From Metallyticus violacea (Eukaryota; Arthropoda; Insecta; Mantodea; Metallyticidae), in assembly GCA_030762175.1 (NCBI GenBank), contig CM060831.1:142379001-142443000 (forward strand): DNA of 64,000 bases, read 5' to 3'. This document shows positions 22,250 to 34,137 of the stretch, piece after piece; within the stretch, counting starts at the first letter, position 1; each line of letters opens with the position of its first letter. The notes below the pieces were generated by a model. It made no database searches. It was not told where the DNA came from and worked only from the letters and a program-made list of their open reading frames with translations. The position numbers and the translations under genes are program-made.

Positions 22250-23830
22250 ATGTGGAAAGCTCAGACCCTCGAGTAATATCTACTTAGACTATTTCACGAA
22301 TAAAATTATAATTTAATTATAATTCCCCTAAACTTGGCTTACAAAATTGTAATAATTGTATGTTTGTATTATGAATATTTAACCTTTACAAGCTATCTTG
22401 CAACATACGAATGTCGATTGTCAGTAATGCCAATAGAAAAGAGCCAATTACGGGTCAATTATTCCATGAATAGAACAAGAATAAAAATAATATATATTAA
22501 ATTCGCGCACAGAATGTTAACGGTTGCATAAAATGTAATACTTACTTTTGAATACTTATCTATTCAGAAACCGTGAGACTGAAATAGACGAAAGTGGACT
22601 GTTATAATCGCTACCTTACAATTTACTAATACCAACTGAGAAAAAGAAAACAGAGATAACATTTTACCATTCCGAACAATGCGTTATTAAATTTTATGGT
22701 TTCTTGATATTGTTATATACTTTATAAAATTTCAAACTGTTTGGCTGAATACACACAAATAAATGTTTGAGTCAATACACATTAAGTTAGTTAAATATAC
22801 ATTTATTGATCACGCAGATATTAAATTTGAATAAAGGGGGTGTAATTTCATGGAATACAAAGGACATTTGGAAATTAGTTGATGAAACTGTGTAAGCAGA
22901 ATTAGCACTTTATTTATTATTGCCTAATGATATCTTGATTAATCTGGTCAGTATAGAGTTAGCTATACTGACCCGAAGACAAATGCATTTCGAGTGGTAA
23001 ATGGATTTAATAAAAGTACAACAATTTCACTACGATATCGGGCTGTGATTGGTCAAATTTCAAATTTTTGTTTTAGTTCATTGGTCGATTTTATAATTAC
23101 GTTACATAAGTGAAATAGTCAAAGTAATACAATATCTTCTGAGATTACTGATAAATTTACGAGGTAAATTCAACGAGTGAAATTCATTAGGACTAATGCA
23201 CGAATAAAATTACAATATAATTTATTCTTAAAATTCGTTCACGAAACGTTAATAATTGCATAAAATTGACATTTATGAATTGGGAATTTCGCTATTGGGA
23301 AACAGTGAGATTGGAATAGACGATGGTCGATTACAACAAATCGATTTACTCACTAGTACCAAATGAGAAAAACAAAATCGAGATCTAATAATGTTAATTG
23401 CATGTATTGCGACTTTCTTTTCTGTCTGTAGAAGTAGATATTCATAATCTTAAATCTCTTAAAGAAATGACAGGAACAATATTATTTTTGTTTGACAATT
23501 AGAGATTTTAAACTATTTACTTGGATACACAATAATCAAACGAACAATTTTTAAAAACGGAATTATCAAAACTGAATGAATGTTGGTTGTTGCGATTAAT
23601 CGATTCTTGCTCACAGATTTGTGGGAAAACAAAGAAGACAAATGAACGTCCATGCGATAAAATGATGTCGGTAAAAAATTACGACAAATTTGCTGCGATA
23701 TGTTTGGTAGAAATTCAAAATATCCTTACAGTTCATTGGATGACGTCACATAAATAAAGTGGTCAATATAAAACAGCATTAATTTATCACCCTCAATGCA
23801 CTCACTACTCGCAAACAGTCCTTGTTACGG
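22250..23830. repeat. Degenerate local duplication block with hairpin
   Basis: Two diverged direct copies are visible. One is about 22290-22680 (ACGAATAAAATTATAAT, GTTAACGGTTGCATAAAAT, GAGACTGAAATAGACGA, CAACTGAGAAAAAGAAAAC). The other is about 23196-23395 (ACGAATAAAATTACAAT, GTTAATAATTGCATAAAAT, GAGATTGGAATAGACGA, CAAATGAGAAAAACAAAA). A further pair (AGTTCATTGGTCGATT near 23078 and AGTTCATTGGATGACG near 23735) suggests a third partial unit. The spacing is roughly 650-720 bp. There is no coding trace. Confidence 0.6.
22946..22973. repeat. Perfect 11-bp inverted repeat (hairpin)
   Basis: GGTCAGTATAG, a 6-base spacer AGTTAG, then CTATACTGACC. It sits between the two duplicated segments. Confidence 0.9.
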
Positions 23831-24180
23831 TGAAGTTAATCCTGCATCGCCTCTATTATTCAGAATTTGCATCGCTAAGCCGACACTGCCAGCCAACGCT
23901 AAACTTACAATGTCAAGAGTTGTAAGTTTTCCAGACAAAAATGGAACGAATTAATGAGAATGTAAATGGGGCTGGAGCCTTTCGGCATCTGAAGTTGATC
24001 TTACATTCATCTTCAGATCGAGAGAAAACCAACAGCTGCGTTGTTCATATTGATTTCTTTAATATCACACAAAAAGAATTAGCTTTTCTATTACAGCCGT
24101 AAATATTGTGCTGATCTTTGTAGTCTGTTGAAAATGGTCGCTTATACAGCGTGCTCTAAACGAAACAAGATAGTTTTATA

Positions 24181-24254
24181 ATTGGTAAATTAATAAAGTT
24201 GTTTAAGTGTTGATTGTAATTGGTAAATTAATAAAGTTGTTTAAGTGTTGATTG
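24181..24254. repeat. Tandem duplication, 38-bp unit x 2
   Basis: ATTGGTAAATTAATAAAGTT plus 18 further bases is repeated twice with no visible mismatch until the last bases, indicating a recent duplication. Confidence 0.93.
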
Positions 24255-24452
24255 CTGCAAAATACAGAGAATCTCGACAAGGTTTTATGATACTCAATGA
24301 ATCTCATCATGTACACCTCATGTGGCTCGGCAGTCGTCCAGACGATATTCGGTCAACCACGAGGTCAGATTTTCACAAGCACAAGCACAAGGATCAACAA
24401 AATCCGCTGCTGGAGTTCTGCAGACATTGCTTGTCATTTAAATAAATGAGAA

Positions 24453-25071
24453 AAATAGTTCTGAAAGTTAGAGAATTTGACTATAAGGAGTAAAGTTATA
24501 CTTGAAAAGTTAATATTAAATAGGGCTCTTGCGTTTAATATTCTCTATATTATTTTAAAATAAAATAAATTCAGCATGTAAACTGTATTTATAAAGTTTC
24601 ATGTTTTTCGATTTAACAAAATCATCATTGTGAAGATAGGAAATGTGAAATATTAATCTAATATATATTTGAGAATTATATTTGATGTAAGAACGCTTTG
24701 TAATAACCTTCAGAAAACATTTGCGTTAATTTTTTTAATATAATAACATTTAAATTAACTTTCACAGTCAATGAAAATCGTTGAAACTTTCGACTGTTCT
24801 ACGTTGATTCCATAGTTGATTCTGCATATTTGCTTGAAACATATGAACATCATCTTCTTAAATATACAACGTAACTCGAAACTTTCTGAAATTTTTCTTT
24901 ATTTAAGTGAATGTGAAGATATAAATGTGTAAGTTCATAAACGTGTTTTCACTTAAAAATGTTTAAATGTATTATTTATCTATAAGTGTCATATATTTCA
25001 TTTAATTAATAGTATATCATTAATTTTTGTGATTTAATATCTCACTAATGATTTTTTTATTATTATTATTA

Positions 25072-25112
<41 letters not shown>

Positions 25113-25312
25113 GTGGTTTCTCTTTTGGATGCTTATAGATTGCAGGAATTCTAATTTTTTTCCCCAAATAACATACAGCAATGTAATAACTTATTTCATT
25201 TCATTAATTAAAAGGCCTAAGTTATGTTCGTATTTATTTTTATTTAAAGTTATTCAACCCGTGAGGAAATTTGCTTAATTTACTCAGCTCCTGCATGAGG
25301 ACTTTTAGATAC
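24453..25312 (+). repeat. Dispersed repeat family, copy A
   Basis: The first of three copies of an undescribed AT-rich repeat (B at 46.7-48.1 kb, C inverted at 57.7-59.1 kb). Shared landmarks in order are TTCTGAAAGTT, AACAAAATCATCATTGTGAAG, AATATTAATCTAATAT, GAGAATTATATTTG, CAGAAAACATTTGCG, TAACATTTAAATTAA, TAACTCGAAACTTTCTG, TTAATTAATAGTATATCATT, an (ATT)n tract, GATTGCAGGAATTC, TTATTTCATTTCATTAATTA, and CTCAGCTCCTGCATGAGG at the end. Copy A has only one minisatellite unit at its left edge. No coding frame. Confidence 0.8.
25048..25109. repeat. (ATT)n microsatellite
   Basis: About 20 ATT units with one interruption. It sits at the same internal position as the trinucleotide tracts in repeat copies B and C. 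Confidence 0.93.
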
Positions 25313-25756
25313 AACAGTAATTTTAGGATGAAAATATATAAAAGTATAATAGGCACACCATTTTGCTGGGTTAATCATTAACCGTATTTAAGTCTTTCAG
25401 GAGAATTCTTAAAAGTTTCTCCTCAGTTAAATCCCCTTTTGTTCGGTATCGGCTTCTCGTCAAAATCGCCTTGGGTTCGAACTTTATCAATCTCAAAATT
25501 GTATTGCACTTCCTAAAATTTTGCATAAAATTCTCTCCTACAGTACTTGTGCTATTTTTTTCGCATGCAACAATCATAAATATTTCTCTGTGCTCTAGCA
25601 TACTCTATTAAACAAAAATGCAGTATAAAGCCCAACATGCATTCCCTGCCGAAGTACAACCGGAAAAAAAAAAAACTGGCGTGATAAACACAACTGAGCA
25701 AGCCCAATTGCAACTGTCAGCGAAACTTTATCTCCAGTCTTTCTGTTGATTGTTGA

Positions 25757-26040
25757 TTTTGTTTATTTACGGACGCTTTTTAACATCTCAGGTCATCAGC
25801 TTCCCATTCAATTCAGGGCGTGAAACAGCCGATAAATTTTGCTCAGAGACCTCTTCTTTCAGGTTTGAGGTTCTTTTTCGTGCCTTAAATGTACGACACG
25901 GGACCCACAGCTTTACTTCCCTTCCGAAGGAAGTCATACTTAGGAATTTTACGCCCAAAAAAATCTAACGACCCTTGCAGGATTGAGTCCATATCATGGG
26001 TCTAAGAGGCAAGTGTGGGTACCACTAGACAACCTCATCC
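25757..26040 (-). mobile_element. SINE1 family copy
   Basis: Minus-strand SINE1. The tail TTATTTACGGACGCTTTTTA is at the left, the body has TTTTGCTCAGAG and GTGCCTTAAATGTACGACAC, and the decayed tRNA-like head (rc of TACCACTAGACAACCTC) is at the right. The B box is mutated, so it is unlikely to be transcribed. Confidence 0.9.
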
Positions 26041-27058
26041 TTGTATGACGTATATTACTTTCCCAACTTTAAATCCTCTGCACAATACTATTTTGAATCT
26101 CTCTTATATTATTCGAAAATTTCTAAATATTCTGAAACATTTTGAAATAACCAGCAACTGTGAATTCTCCATTTTTCAAATTATCTAATGGTACTATATT
26201 TTTATCACTTAGATTGAACATTTCTGTTCTCACTAAAAGGCGAGAAATCAATTAAAGTGTTAACTATGACAGCGACTTTGAGATAGTGCAATATTTATGA
26301 GGAACTTTATGACAATTCATCTTATTACATTGTCAGCTACATTTTATCTCTTCTGACATTTATCGACACGAATGTCTGCGACGTCAAGAAAAGAGTGTGG
26401 ACAGTTGTTTAGTCCCATACTCGGTCTACCTTGACAACATGCACAAGTTTTTATTGGGGTAACTTTGAGCGCAGACAACAATGTCAAGTATTGGCGCGCC
26501 ACACACAGCAGTGGGTCTTCGAATTCCTTCTTGACAGCGAGAGATGCTTTAGTCTTATTTTACTGCAATTGTGAAATACCTTATCGACCTTATTGAATTT
26601 TACGAATGCTCACTACAACGGTTTTTTTTTCCCCCTTTCTAATTTCAGCATCAGAAGCTGTGCATGACAAAATTCAGGAGTTTCTTAATATTTTAATGCT
26701 GATATTTTCTGTACAAGGTGCTTTGTCCCGCACAGATTAACGAGGTCATCCGACGTTTACTAAAGTCAACCATTACTCATCGACTCTGCCTCTTTCATAT
26801 ACTCTTCACACATTTCTTTACTCATTTTTCCAGATGATTTATTTTATACTGTTTAATTTTCTCATATGTAATTAATTACATAAAATGTAATTTTATTTTC
26901 AATCTTGCTAGTGTCTCTAAAAATACTACTACAATAATTTTCGTGAATATCTATTCAGATTTCATTAGCTTTTATAACCATAGCTCTAATGCAATTTATC
27001 TTACTTATTTTGACTAATTGCTATTAATTATAAACGTTTTTAAAAATAACAATGGTCC

Positions 27059-27063
<5 letters not shown>
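26041..27063. other. No recognisable gene
   Basis: No repeat family or coding motif recognised. Confidence 0.5.

Positions 27064-27092
<29 letters not shown>
27064..27092. repeat. Poly-T tract
   Basis: 29 consecutive T, immediately left of the minus-strand coding remnant. It could be slippage or the A-tail of an inserted retroposon. Confidence 0.92.
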
Positions 27093-27565
27093 CCCCATCT
27101 GAATGTGTGTGGCATGAATACCTTGAATTCAAATATATTTTCAGTTTTACTCTATTGGGCTAGGTTTCTTTATAGTTCTCAGATTTCTTGTTGCCAAGAA
27201 AGTTTTCTGTCATTTTTTTGCATGTCAACCATGCTGACTTCTCTAACTTGGACATCGACTGAGGAAAGGTCTCATCCTGCGTAAGCTCACGAATCTGGGG
27301 GTCCATCGAAGATACCTGCTGCTACCTTAGCTGTGGGAAAACTTAGTAACAATAACGTTGAAACAATCACTATCCTTATTCAGAGCTGTAACAAATTGTT
27401 TCATCAGGCCTAATTTAATATGGAGAGGTGGAAGGACATTAGAAGCAGAAACCATTGGTTCATACTTCACATTTTTTTCTCCAAGAACTAAATTGCTTCT
27501 TTATGGCCAATTTTTTGTGTTCCGATGCTCTGATTTAGTTTTGTTGTTTCAGTCACAAACTGAAC
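27093..27565 (-). pseudogene. Fragment of an uncharacterised transposon-type protein (HIKLGLMKQF family)
   Basis: On the minus strand, 27510-27360 encodes GEKNVKYEPMVSASNVLPPL followed directly by HIKLGLMKQFVTALNKD. After a stop-containing linker, 27245-27110 encodes CKKMTENFLGNKKSENYKE. I recall both blocks, in this order, from a large family of uncharacterised arthropod proteins (PPLHIKLGLMKQFVKAL ... FLGN.K.ENY..L), usually multi-copy and next to transposons. The function of that family is unknown to me and I assign none. Here the middle is partly unreadable, a stop cuts off the second block, and the downstream part (usually SLKIHFL..H) is missing. Confidence 0.7.
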
Positions 27566-28295
27566 CATTCATTATCTTTTTATATCTCTCATAATATTTA
27601 TTTTATGTATTTTCTTAATGAACAAATAATAAAAACTATTATTTTCTAAAATACTGATTTCTGGAAAACTGTAGCGCGATGAAACAAAACTAAGGCTGGT
27701 TTGAGAGATTCCATGTGGTAAGGAATCAGAAAATATAAACAGTTGTCATTTAGCAAAAATTGTGTAGACCAAAGTGATTTTTACTTGTGAACTGATATTT
27801 AAAGCCCCTTATTGTTCTTAAAAAGCGTTTAAAATATTTATACCAGGCATAGAACAGAATGTTATATTTTAACTGGTAAAGTTAAGGACATAAGCCTTTC
27901 CCTTACACAAACAGTCATAATTAATACAAAGAATGATACAAGACATACAGACAAATATTCAAACGATGACATCTACAGTAATGAGTTTAAGCCACACATC
28001 TGGAATTAACACTAAACAACTAATATTTATTATAAAGGATTGCTTATTTAATGCATTTTAATGAAGTAGAAAATTATTGAAATCAATACTCTGTTACTTA
28101 CAAGTTATGGTTGTAAGTTTAATTAAATAATACATAAATAGAGTAAATTAAAACAAACATAAGCATAAAGTAAACAATAAATGTATATCATAGAAGCAAA
28201 GAAGGTATAAAAGAACAATTAATGTGGGAAAATACCACACGATAGTTTCATTAAATATTTATCAAAATTTAAATGGAATTTAAATGGAATTTGAC
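27566..28295. other. No recognisable gene
   Basis: Very AT-rich sequence. A short direct duplication AAATGGAATTT x2 lies at 28270-28292. No coding motif. Confidence 0.5.
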
Positions 28296-28299
28296 CTAT

Positions 28300-28475
28300 T
28301 ATATACTTTTTTAAGATTAGTTTTAAACAAAGACATCGTCCGATAACCCTCAACTTCCCTCGGGAGCTTGTTTCAATTCTTAGTAACGAAGATGTGCTGG
28401 CGAGATTATAAGGTGCAGAACATCATAGTAAGACCTGATGCTGCGAATTAGTTTTGAAAGCGCGAAGCTAAGTAA
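28300..28475 (-). pseudogene. LINE reverse transcriptase extreme C-terminus
   Basis: The minus-strand frame gives FVTKN, a stop where the conserved tryptophan would be, then NKLPREVEGYRTMSLFKTNL. This matches the '(V).(W)N.LP..V......FK..L..Y' block that ends many CR1/Jockey-type RT proteins. TGA for TGG at the tryptophan is a simple decay. Upstream residues are only weakly recognisable. Confidence 0.6.
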
Positions 28476-28599
28476 AGAGTGTCAGAAAATTTATGAACAA
28501 TTTAAATTTACAAAGTGAACCTTTATTTATACATGAATTTGCAAATTTGCGACATACTTTGAAAGAGCAAACACTCCGATTAAATATAGAAAATAATAT

Positions 28600-29090
28600 A
28601 CGGCAAATGTCTTCAAGGTCGCATATGACACTCGTGCACTCTTTTGGCTAAAGTTGCAATCACATTTTCGTACACTTGTGGATCAATTGTTGCGATAGCT
28701 TGTCGGAATGCTTGGTATGCATTTGCCGTAAACCTTACCCTAAAGATAAAAGTCACACGGTGTAAGATCGCATGACACGTAGCTCCATCCTGCTGGAGCA
28801 TCTCATTAGCATCAAAGCCAAAGTCTATGGCCTCAAACTGATGCCACAAAAAAGTTATCACCTCGCGATAACGTACACCATTGGCAGTTATTGCACTTCC
28901 GGACTCGTTTTCGAAGAAATACGGCCTAAAAATATGCCACACCAAAGTGCACACCACTCAGTCACTCCGTGATAAGACATTGACTTTTTTTTTCAATAAT
29001 ACAAGGGTTTTCCATGCCCCAAATGCGAGAGTTCTGCTTGTTTACTTACCAATCCAGGTGAAAATGTCCATCGTTACAGTTTCAGCACAT
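28600..29090 (-). pseudogene. IS630-Tc1-mariner transposase remnant (QQDGATCH type)
   Basis: The frame 28613-28957 reads VCTLVWHIFRPYFFENE, then NGVRYREVITFLWHQ, then LQQDGATCH, where the D is the second catalytic residue. After an internal deletion that removes the 'RSPDLTP.DF' block, it continues with a 'P...ENVIATLAKRVHEC' ending. Upstream on the same strand, across frameshifts, 29065-28985 encodes VNKQNSRIWGMENPCIIE, the segment that precedes it in intact relatives. The third aspartate is lost. I see no paired terminal repeats. Confidence 0.82.
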
Positions 29091-29853
29091 TCTCCATATT
29101 TGTGATATATTTTCACGATACCTATGCTCTCCAGCATCGTGTATTTCTCCATCACGACTAATTGGAATGTGAATACTGCAATATGTGCTTCAGAGAGCGT
29201 TGTCAACCCAAGGGGAATAAATAGCGCGCAATTTAAATTCTGCGTCACTTTTGAGACCCCTTTTATGTTGAGGTAATTATATGCTAATTTGGAAAAGAAG
29301 AAACTTGCAAAACCCGGCTTTTATAAGTTAATATTTTGTTATTTTTGGTGAATTTGGCAAATTAGATATTCACAAGAAAATGTTTAAAAATCAAATTCAT
29401 GCTTGAAGATCGTTTTAAGCAAACAACAATACTACAATAACAAAGTATAGAAAGTTATTTTTGGCCTCCGTCCACATCTGAACGTAAATCGCACACGGCC
29501 AAGATCGCTCCAATCTCTTGTTTTATTAAGCTCCCTGCGCATTTCTACTCTCACGGCTTTGATCAATAATAACCTGTACATTTGTAAGCTCATAATGAGT
29601 AATAGCTTATGTTATAGGAATTGTTCGGAACCGCCTCCGTCTGCAGTCATACATTTCTGATATATTATAATGACATTTGCAAGGGAAAACATAACCATTT
29701 TGGTGGTGGGCTTTTGTGACTATTGACCATATCCCACCAAGTAGGGTTAAAGTTAACCGCTGATTAAATAAGGAAATAAACACAGCTATAACTGTGGATT
29801 ACTTTAAACTACCTACATTCTTGGTATTTGAGGTTTTATGATTACAATTTAAC
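29091..29853. other. No recognisable gene
   Basis: Traces of the same transposase may continue to about 29240 but cannot be followed. The rest has no motif. Confidence 0.4.
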
Positions 29854-30112
29854 CACCACGGGTGGGCGAGGTCGTTAAGGCGCGCAGACTCGTGATCTGG
29901 GTTCGATTCCCACCAGGACCGCCCTCACTGATAGTTTTTCTTCTTCTTTTTTCCCCTCCAGATTTTCCTCCTTCCTCTTGAATGTCAAATGCCGGGAAGT
30001 ACGCTAAACTTAGACTTAAAATGCTTTCTTTCTTTAAAAAAAATACTTTCCTAAGTTACCATTTCATGTACCACCAGTGCCCACCGCATGTGGGTGTTAA
30101 ACCCTACTTTAA
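29854..30112 (+). mobile_element. SINE2 family copy
   Basis: Head GGGTGGGCGAGGTCGTTAAG (A box) and GGGTTCGATTCCC (near-consensus B box), followed by the family core AAATGCCGGGAAG and the terminal CACCAGTGCCCACCGC and GGTGTTAAAC. It ends in an A-run. This copy has the best-preserved B box of the family here. Confidence 0.92.
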
Positions 30113-31325
30113 AAAAAAAATTACAATTTCACTCATAAGAAGATATTAAAAATGACAAGTGATAAGGGACATTAGATTAAAAGAATCAATAATTAACATT
30201 TTAGTAGGCAAAAAGATAACATTTCCTATAACTTTGTACCTTTTTATTGAATGCTGAGCATGTTTTGATAAAATCTGAAGCATGCTCGAACGACTGAACC
30301 ATTTTTTTAGTCGGCGCCTATACCGCTGCACCCATCAACTATTCATTAATTTTGACTAAGTTCAAGGTGAGGCTATATTTATAGTTTTAAACAATTCATA
30401 ACTAAAAATACAGATCAAGAAATAATTTGTAATGTGCATGAACAAAAAATTAATGCGTTAAAATTAATAAATGCTCATTTTAGTTCTAATATCTGTTCTA
30501 GACGTTTTTAATCTCAACAAGAAAACATACTTTGCTACATAAGCGAAACTGTTACATTTCGCAAAATGTTCAAGTTATAATGAAAAACAAAATAGATTAA
30601 AAGTTAAGAACCTGGGTCTTTATTATAACTTGACACCGACCTATCTCACTTCGGAGGATAGCCATTATATTAAATAATCCTCTTTCAAGAACTAGTAACG
30701 ATAGCAACAAATTTAGACCTCTGTCATCTAGTTTTCAAAGGCTCAAAGTATGTAAAGATGTTAAACAATTGATACTACGTTAGAGGTTCTTGACCGCGAA
30801 CTTTGGGTTAAGAATCCTTAGACAATAAAAGAGCATGCATTGCACGCATAGACACCTTTCGATCGAGAAACAAGACACTTTTGTTCCTGTTTTATAATGG
30901 AGTCGCCATTGTTGATACTACCTCTCGTACTAAATACCCATATCAAGAGCGAAGCTAACATTACTGCCAACACCGAAAATAATAGAGGCTCTGCCGCTAA
31001 TGATAGAGTGGGTTGGCACTGAAGCCGCAACTCGGATGGCATGTGGTTGTCAAAAACCGGCCGCTGCATTACGAAATATCTGTTTTGAGACTATGCTGCA
31101 ACAGATCGACCAGCACTGTGTACTCGACCGTGCAATACCAGGCAGCATGTATAATGAATTATGTGCATTTTAATGTTTCTGACGAGAACATAACCTGAAT
31201 TCACGGTTTGTGATGCAGTGAAAGATTACATTGGGGTAAGCCAAGGAGAAAGTAAATGATGTTCGCTTTTTTTTTTTTTTTTTTTTCATAACTGGCATTA
31301 AAATATTCATATGTACAGAGTTGTT
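30113..31325. other. No recognisable gene; poly-T at 31268-31286
   Basis: Overlapping frames on both strands around 30818-31198 include hydrophobic residues but have no recognised motif. A run of about 19 T lies at 31268-31286. Confidence 0.5.
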
Positions 31326-31617
31326 GTTGATTTGGTTTATTTACGGATGCTCTTTAACAGTTCAGGTCATCAGCGTCCCATTCAATTCAGGACATGAAAC
31401 GACCGACAAATTTTGCTCAGAGGCCTCTTCTTTCAGGCTTGAGGTTCTTTTTCGTGCTGTAAATGTACGACACGGGACCCACGGCTTTACTTCCCTTCCG
31501 AAGGAAGCCATATTTAGGATTTTTATGCCCGAAAAAATCCGTCGATCCTGGCCGGGTTTGAACCCGCGATCTTGGGTGTAGAAGGCAAGTATGGTAACCA
31601 CTACACCACCAGGACCG
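31326..31617 (-). mobile_element. SINE1 family copy
   Basis: Full-length minus-strand SINE1. The head at 31617-31545 reads GGTCCTGGTGGTGTAGTGG (A box) and GGGTTCAAACCC (B box) after reverse complementation. The tail at the left reads TTACGGATGCTCTTTAACA. The B box and A box are close to consensus, so it may be fairly young. Confidence 0.95.
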
Positions 31618-33225
31618 ACACTATAGAAAAGGAAAAAGATTAATGACTTAATAACTTAAAAATACATATGTTTAAACTTGGTACTTGAATACACTTTCAT
31701 CAAATACGTCGTTGTGAGAATCAGAAATTTAGTGCCTCGCAGTTTTCAGTATGTCATCTAGCGGAATCTTTCTAGTAATAAGACTGTCATGTTCTGATCT
31801 CTATCGAAATTTCTCGAAGCTAACTCTCGATAGTTCACTAGATAGTTCACTAGATAGTTCTGCGCTCGGCATTATCCGGACTATGTTAATATTACCCATA
31901 TTAAACATAAGTATAGGGAGAAACGGCTGCTAATCACGAGATAATTATTATATTATTGTTCACTTTCTTTTAATGGATTTTACAATGTCTATTCGTAAAT
32001 GATTGCATTCTTAATGTGCGCTAAACGGAATTATTCTAATTTTATCTAGTTTATTTTTTCTAAACTTATAGCTATTCATCTATTAAAAACTATCAGTTTG
32101 TACTGAAAATTGTGCTTTTTGTGATGAATAGTAATTCCCTATATACTAACTTTTTGTAGATCCATAAGTGTTCTTAAATCTATCGAAAACAGCTCATCGA
32201 TATTAATAATAGTACTTCTATCAAATATTTGATTGGCGGTATTAAGTATCTTACCCTATTATATGGTGTCCCAGAACCGCCGTAAATTTTTTCTATAAAA
32301 CTTTCAATGGCATTCATGCCATATTGGTTGCATCTTGCAGGGATTTTAGGGATTGACAAAATTAGAGGTTATGTAATAGTGTTTCTCTCCTTTAATTTTC
32401 TCAATAATGTTTTCATTGCTGAATAAGGTACATAATTAATATTCAGATGTACAGCTATTAACACGCATCCATTTCCTATTCTATTTTTGTACTCTTAAAT
32501 GGAATTTTTGTTATTTGTTGTAATTCTAAACCGTTCAATTTAGTGTCAATTCATGCGAGTAAAGTGTTTATGCAATTATAGTGAAACAAAGAAAACTAAG
32601 TATCTGTAGTACATTCTCAGCTGTCAGGCATTAACGATTATATTACCTGCAGCTTTACTCAGCCCCTACAGCGTAATGCGGGTTGGATATTCCCGAAAAT
32701 TATACGGCGTTTTTGCGCCACCGTGTATAATATATGTAGGAGTATGTGAGTGTGGCAGAATGTTTATAAGAAATGTATAAAAGGATATGATGTGTGTTTT
32801 TTATACAACCTTGAACCCCATGACTTATTTAAACTAAATTTTGTATAGATGCTGCTTAGAATCATGCAATATATATATAGACTACTTTAAAAGTTAGAAC
32901 AGCCATACTCCCTGAATTTCATCCCTTTGGCACATGAAAAATCAAAGAACTTCTTGAGCTGTTAAACCATTGTGAACCAAGGTGCATAATTACTTATTTA
33001 AGCCAATGCCTTCTGGCCTCGAAATATGTAGTTTCTACTGAAAGGGTTATTTTCTTGTCAGCAAGTATTAAGATAGTGTTGTTTTAAAATGGCATGTTTC
33101 ATGAAAAAATTCAAAACTTATCCATTGAATGATAGTTCAAAGAAATGAGCTTCACATTCCTCACAATGTATTTCAGTTCACTCGGCATGAAATAAAGCTA
33201 CTGTTGATGCTCACTTGTTTTTTCA
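31618..33225. other. No recognisable gene
   Basis: AT-rich. A small tandem repeat (TAGTTCACTAGA units) lies at about 31830-31860. TATGGTGTCCCAGAACCGCC near 32261 resembles a mariner-type outer end but has no partner. Confidence 0.45.
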
Positions 33226-34137
33226 CGAGGGCAAGTCAACAAAGACTGAGGGCGCACAGCAAAGAAGTATTGTTGAAACAATTTGCACAATGAAATATAT
33301 CAGCCCTAATTGACGGATAAAAACAGAAGTTAGCTCGGGCGTGCATCTTACACAGAGGACGAGGAAACTACGCTAGTTCGCCAGTCGCCTACATACAAAA
33401 TGGAGTTGATTCGTGAAGAGAATGTGCTGGGTTGAAGTTTTGCTTTCGTTTGCAGAAATCCGGCATGGAAGCTTACAGGTTGTTGCAGCAGGCGTATGGT
33501 GATGGTGCTCTGCCACAATCCACAACACTTCGATGGTTCAAGGAATTTAAAGAGAGCAGTGTATCAACAACAAATCCAGGTGCTCCAGCAACAGCAGTTA
33601 ACGAAACCACGATTAACACAGCTGGCTTCATAGTTTGTGATACGGACGAATAAAAATTGACAGACTTTCAGACATGTTACACAATCCCATAGCAGTACAT
33701 TTTCGATTCTGCATGATCACTTGAACATGAGACGCGTTTGTGCGACGTGGGTCCCAAGATAACGACTTCTGAACAGAAGATGGTGCGAGTAGAAGTGTGT
33801 AGGGAACTTCGAATGTGTCCCTCATCCTCCATACTCTCCAGACTTAGCCCCCTGTAATTTTTATCTCTTTCCCTATGTGAAAAAGGGGCTAAGGGGGAGC
33901 ATTTTGGTACTTCCGAGACCGCCGTGAAAAACACAGTCAGTTTTTAAGATGTTTAAAAGATGGCTCCCAGCACGTGTTCCAAGATTGGCAGACGCGTTGG
34001 ACAAAGTGCATTCAATTTAACGGAGAATACTTCGAAAAAGACCGCACTATTCTGGACCGAGCCTAGTGTATTCCCTGCGGCGAATAAAAAAGAAAAAAAA
34101 AACAACAACAACACTCAGTCTTTTTGACTAGCCCTGG
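33226..34137 (+). mobile_element. Mariner element with terminal repeats, core deleted
   Basis: The ends are CGAGGGCAAGTCAACAAAGA at the left and, inverted, CCAGGGCTAGTCAAAAAGAC at 34137-34114. The open frame 33432-33653 encodes a mariner N-terminal helix-turn-helix (KFCFRLQKSGMEAYRLLQQA, TTLRWFKEFK). A second HTH trace follows (DRLSDMLHNPIAV). The sequence then jumps straight to PHPPYSPDLAPCNFYLFPY at about 33829-33885 with the third catalytic D (N where a second D is usual) and a C-terminal tail ending EKDRTILDRA. The region with the first two catalytic residues has been deleted, so the copy could move only in trans. Confidence 0.9.

Noticed and set aside
31362..31601. 79-codon minus frame shared with 41119-41301 and 62187-62387
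   Set aside because: The similar peptides are translations of SINE1 bodies, which are non-coding.
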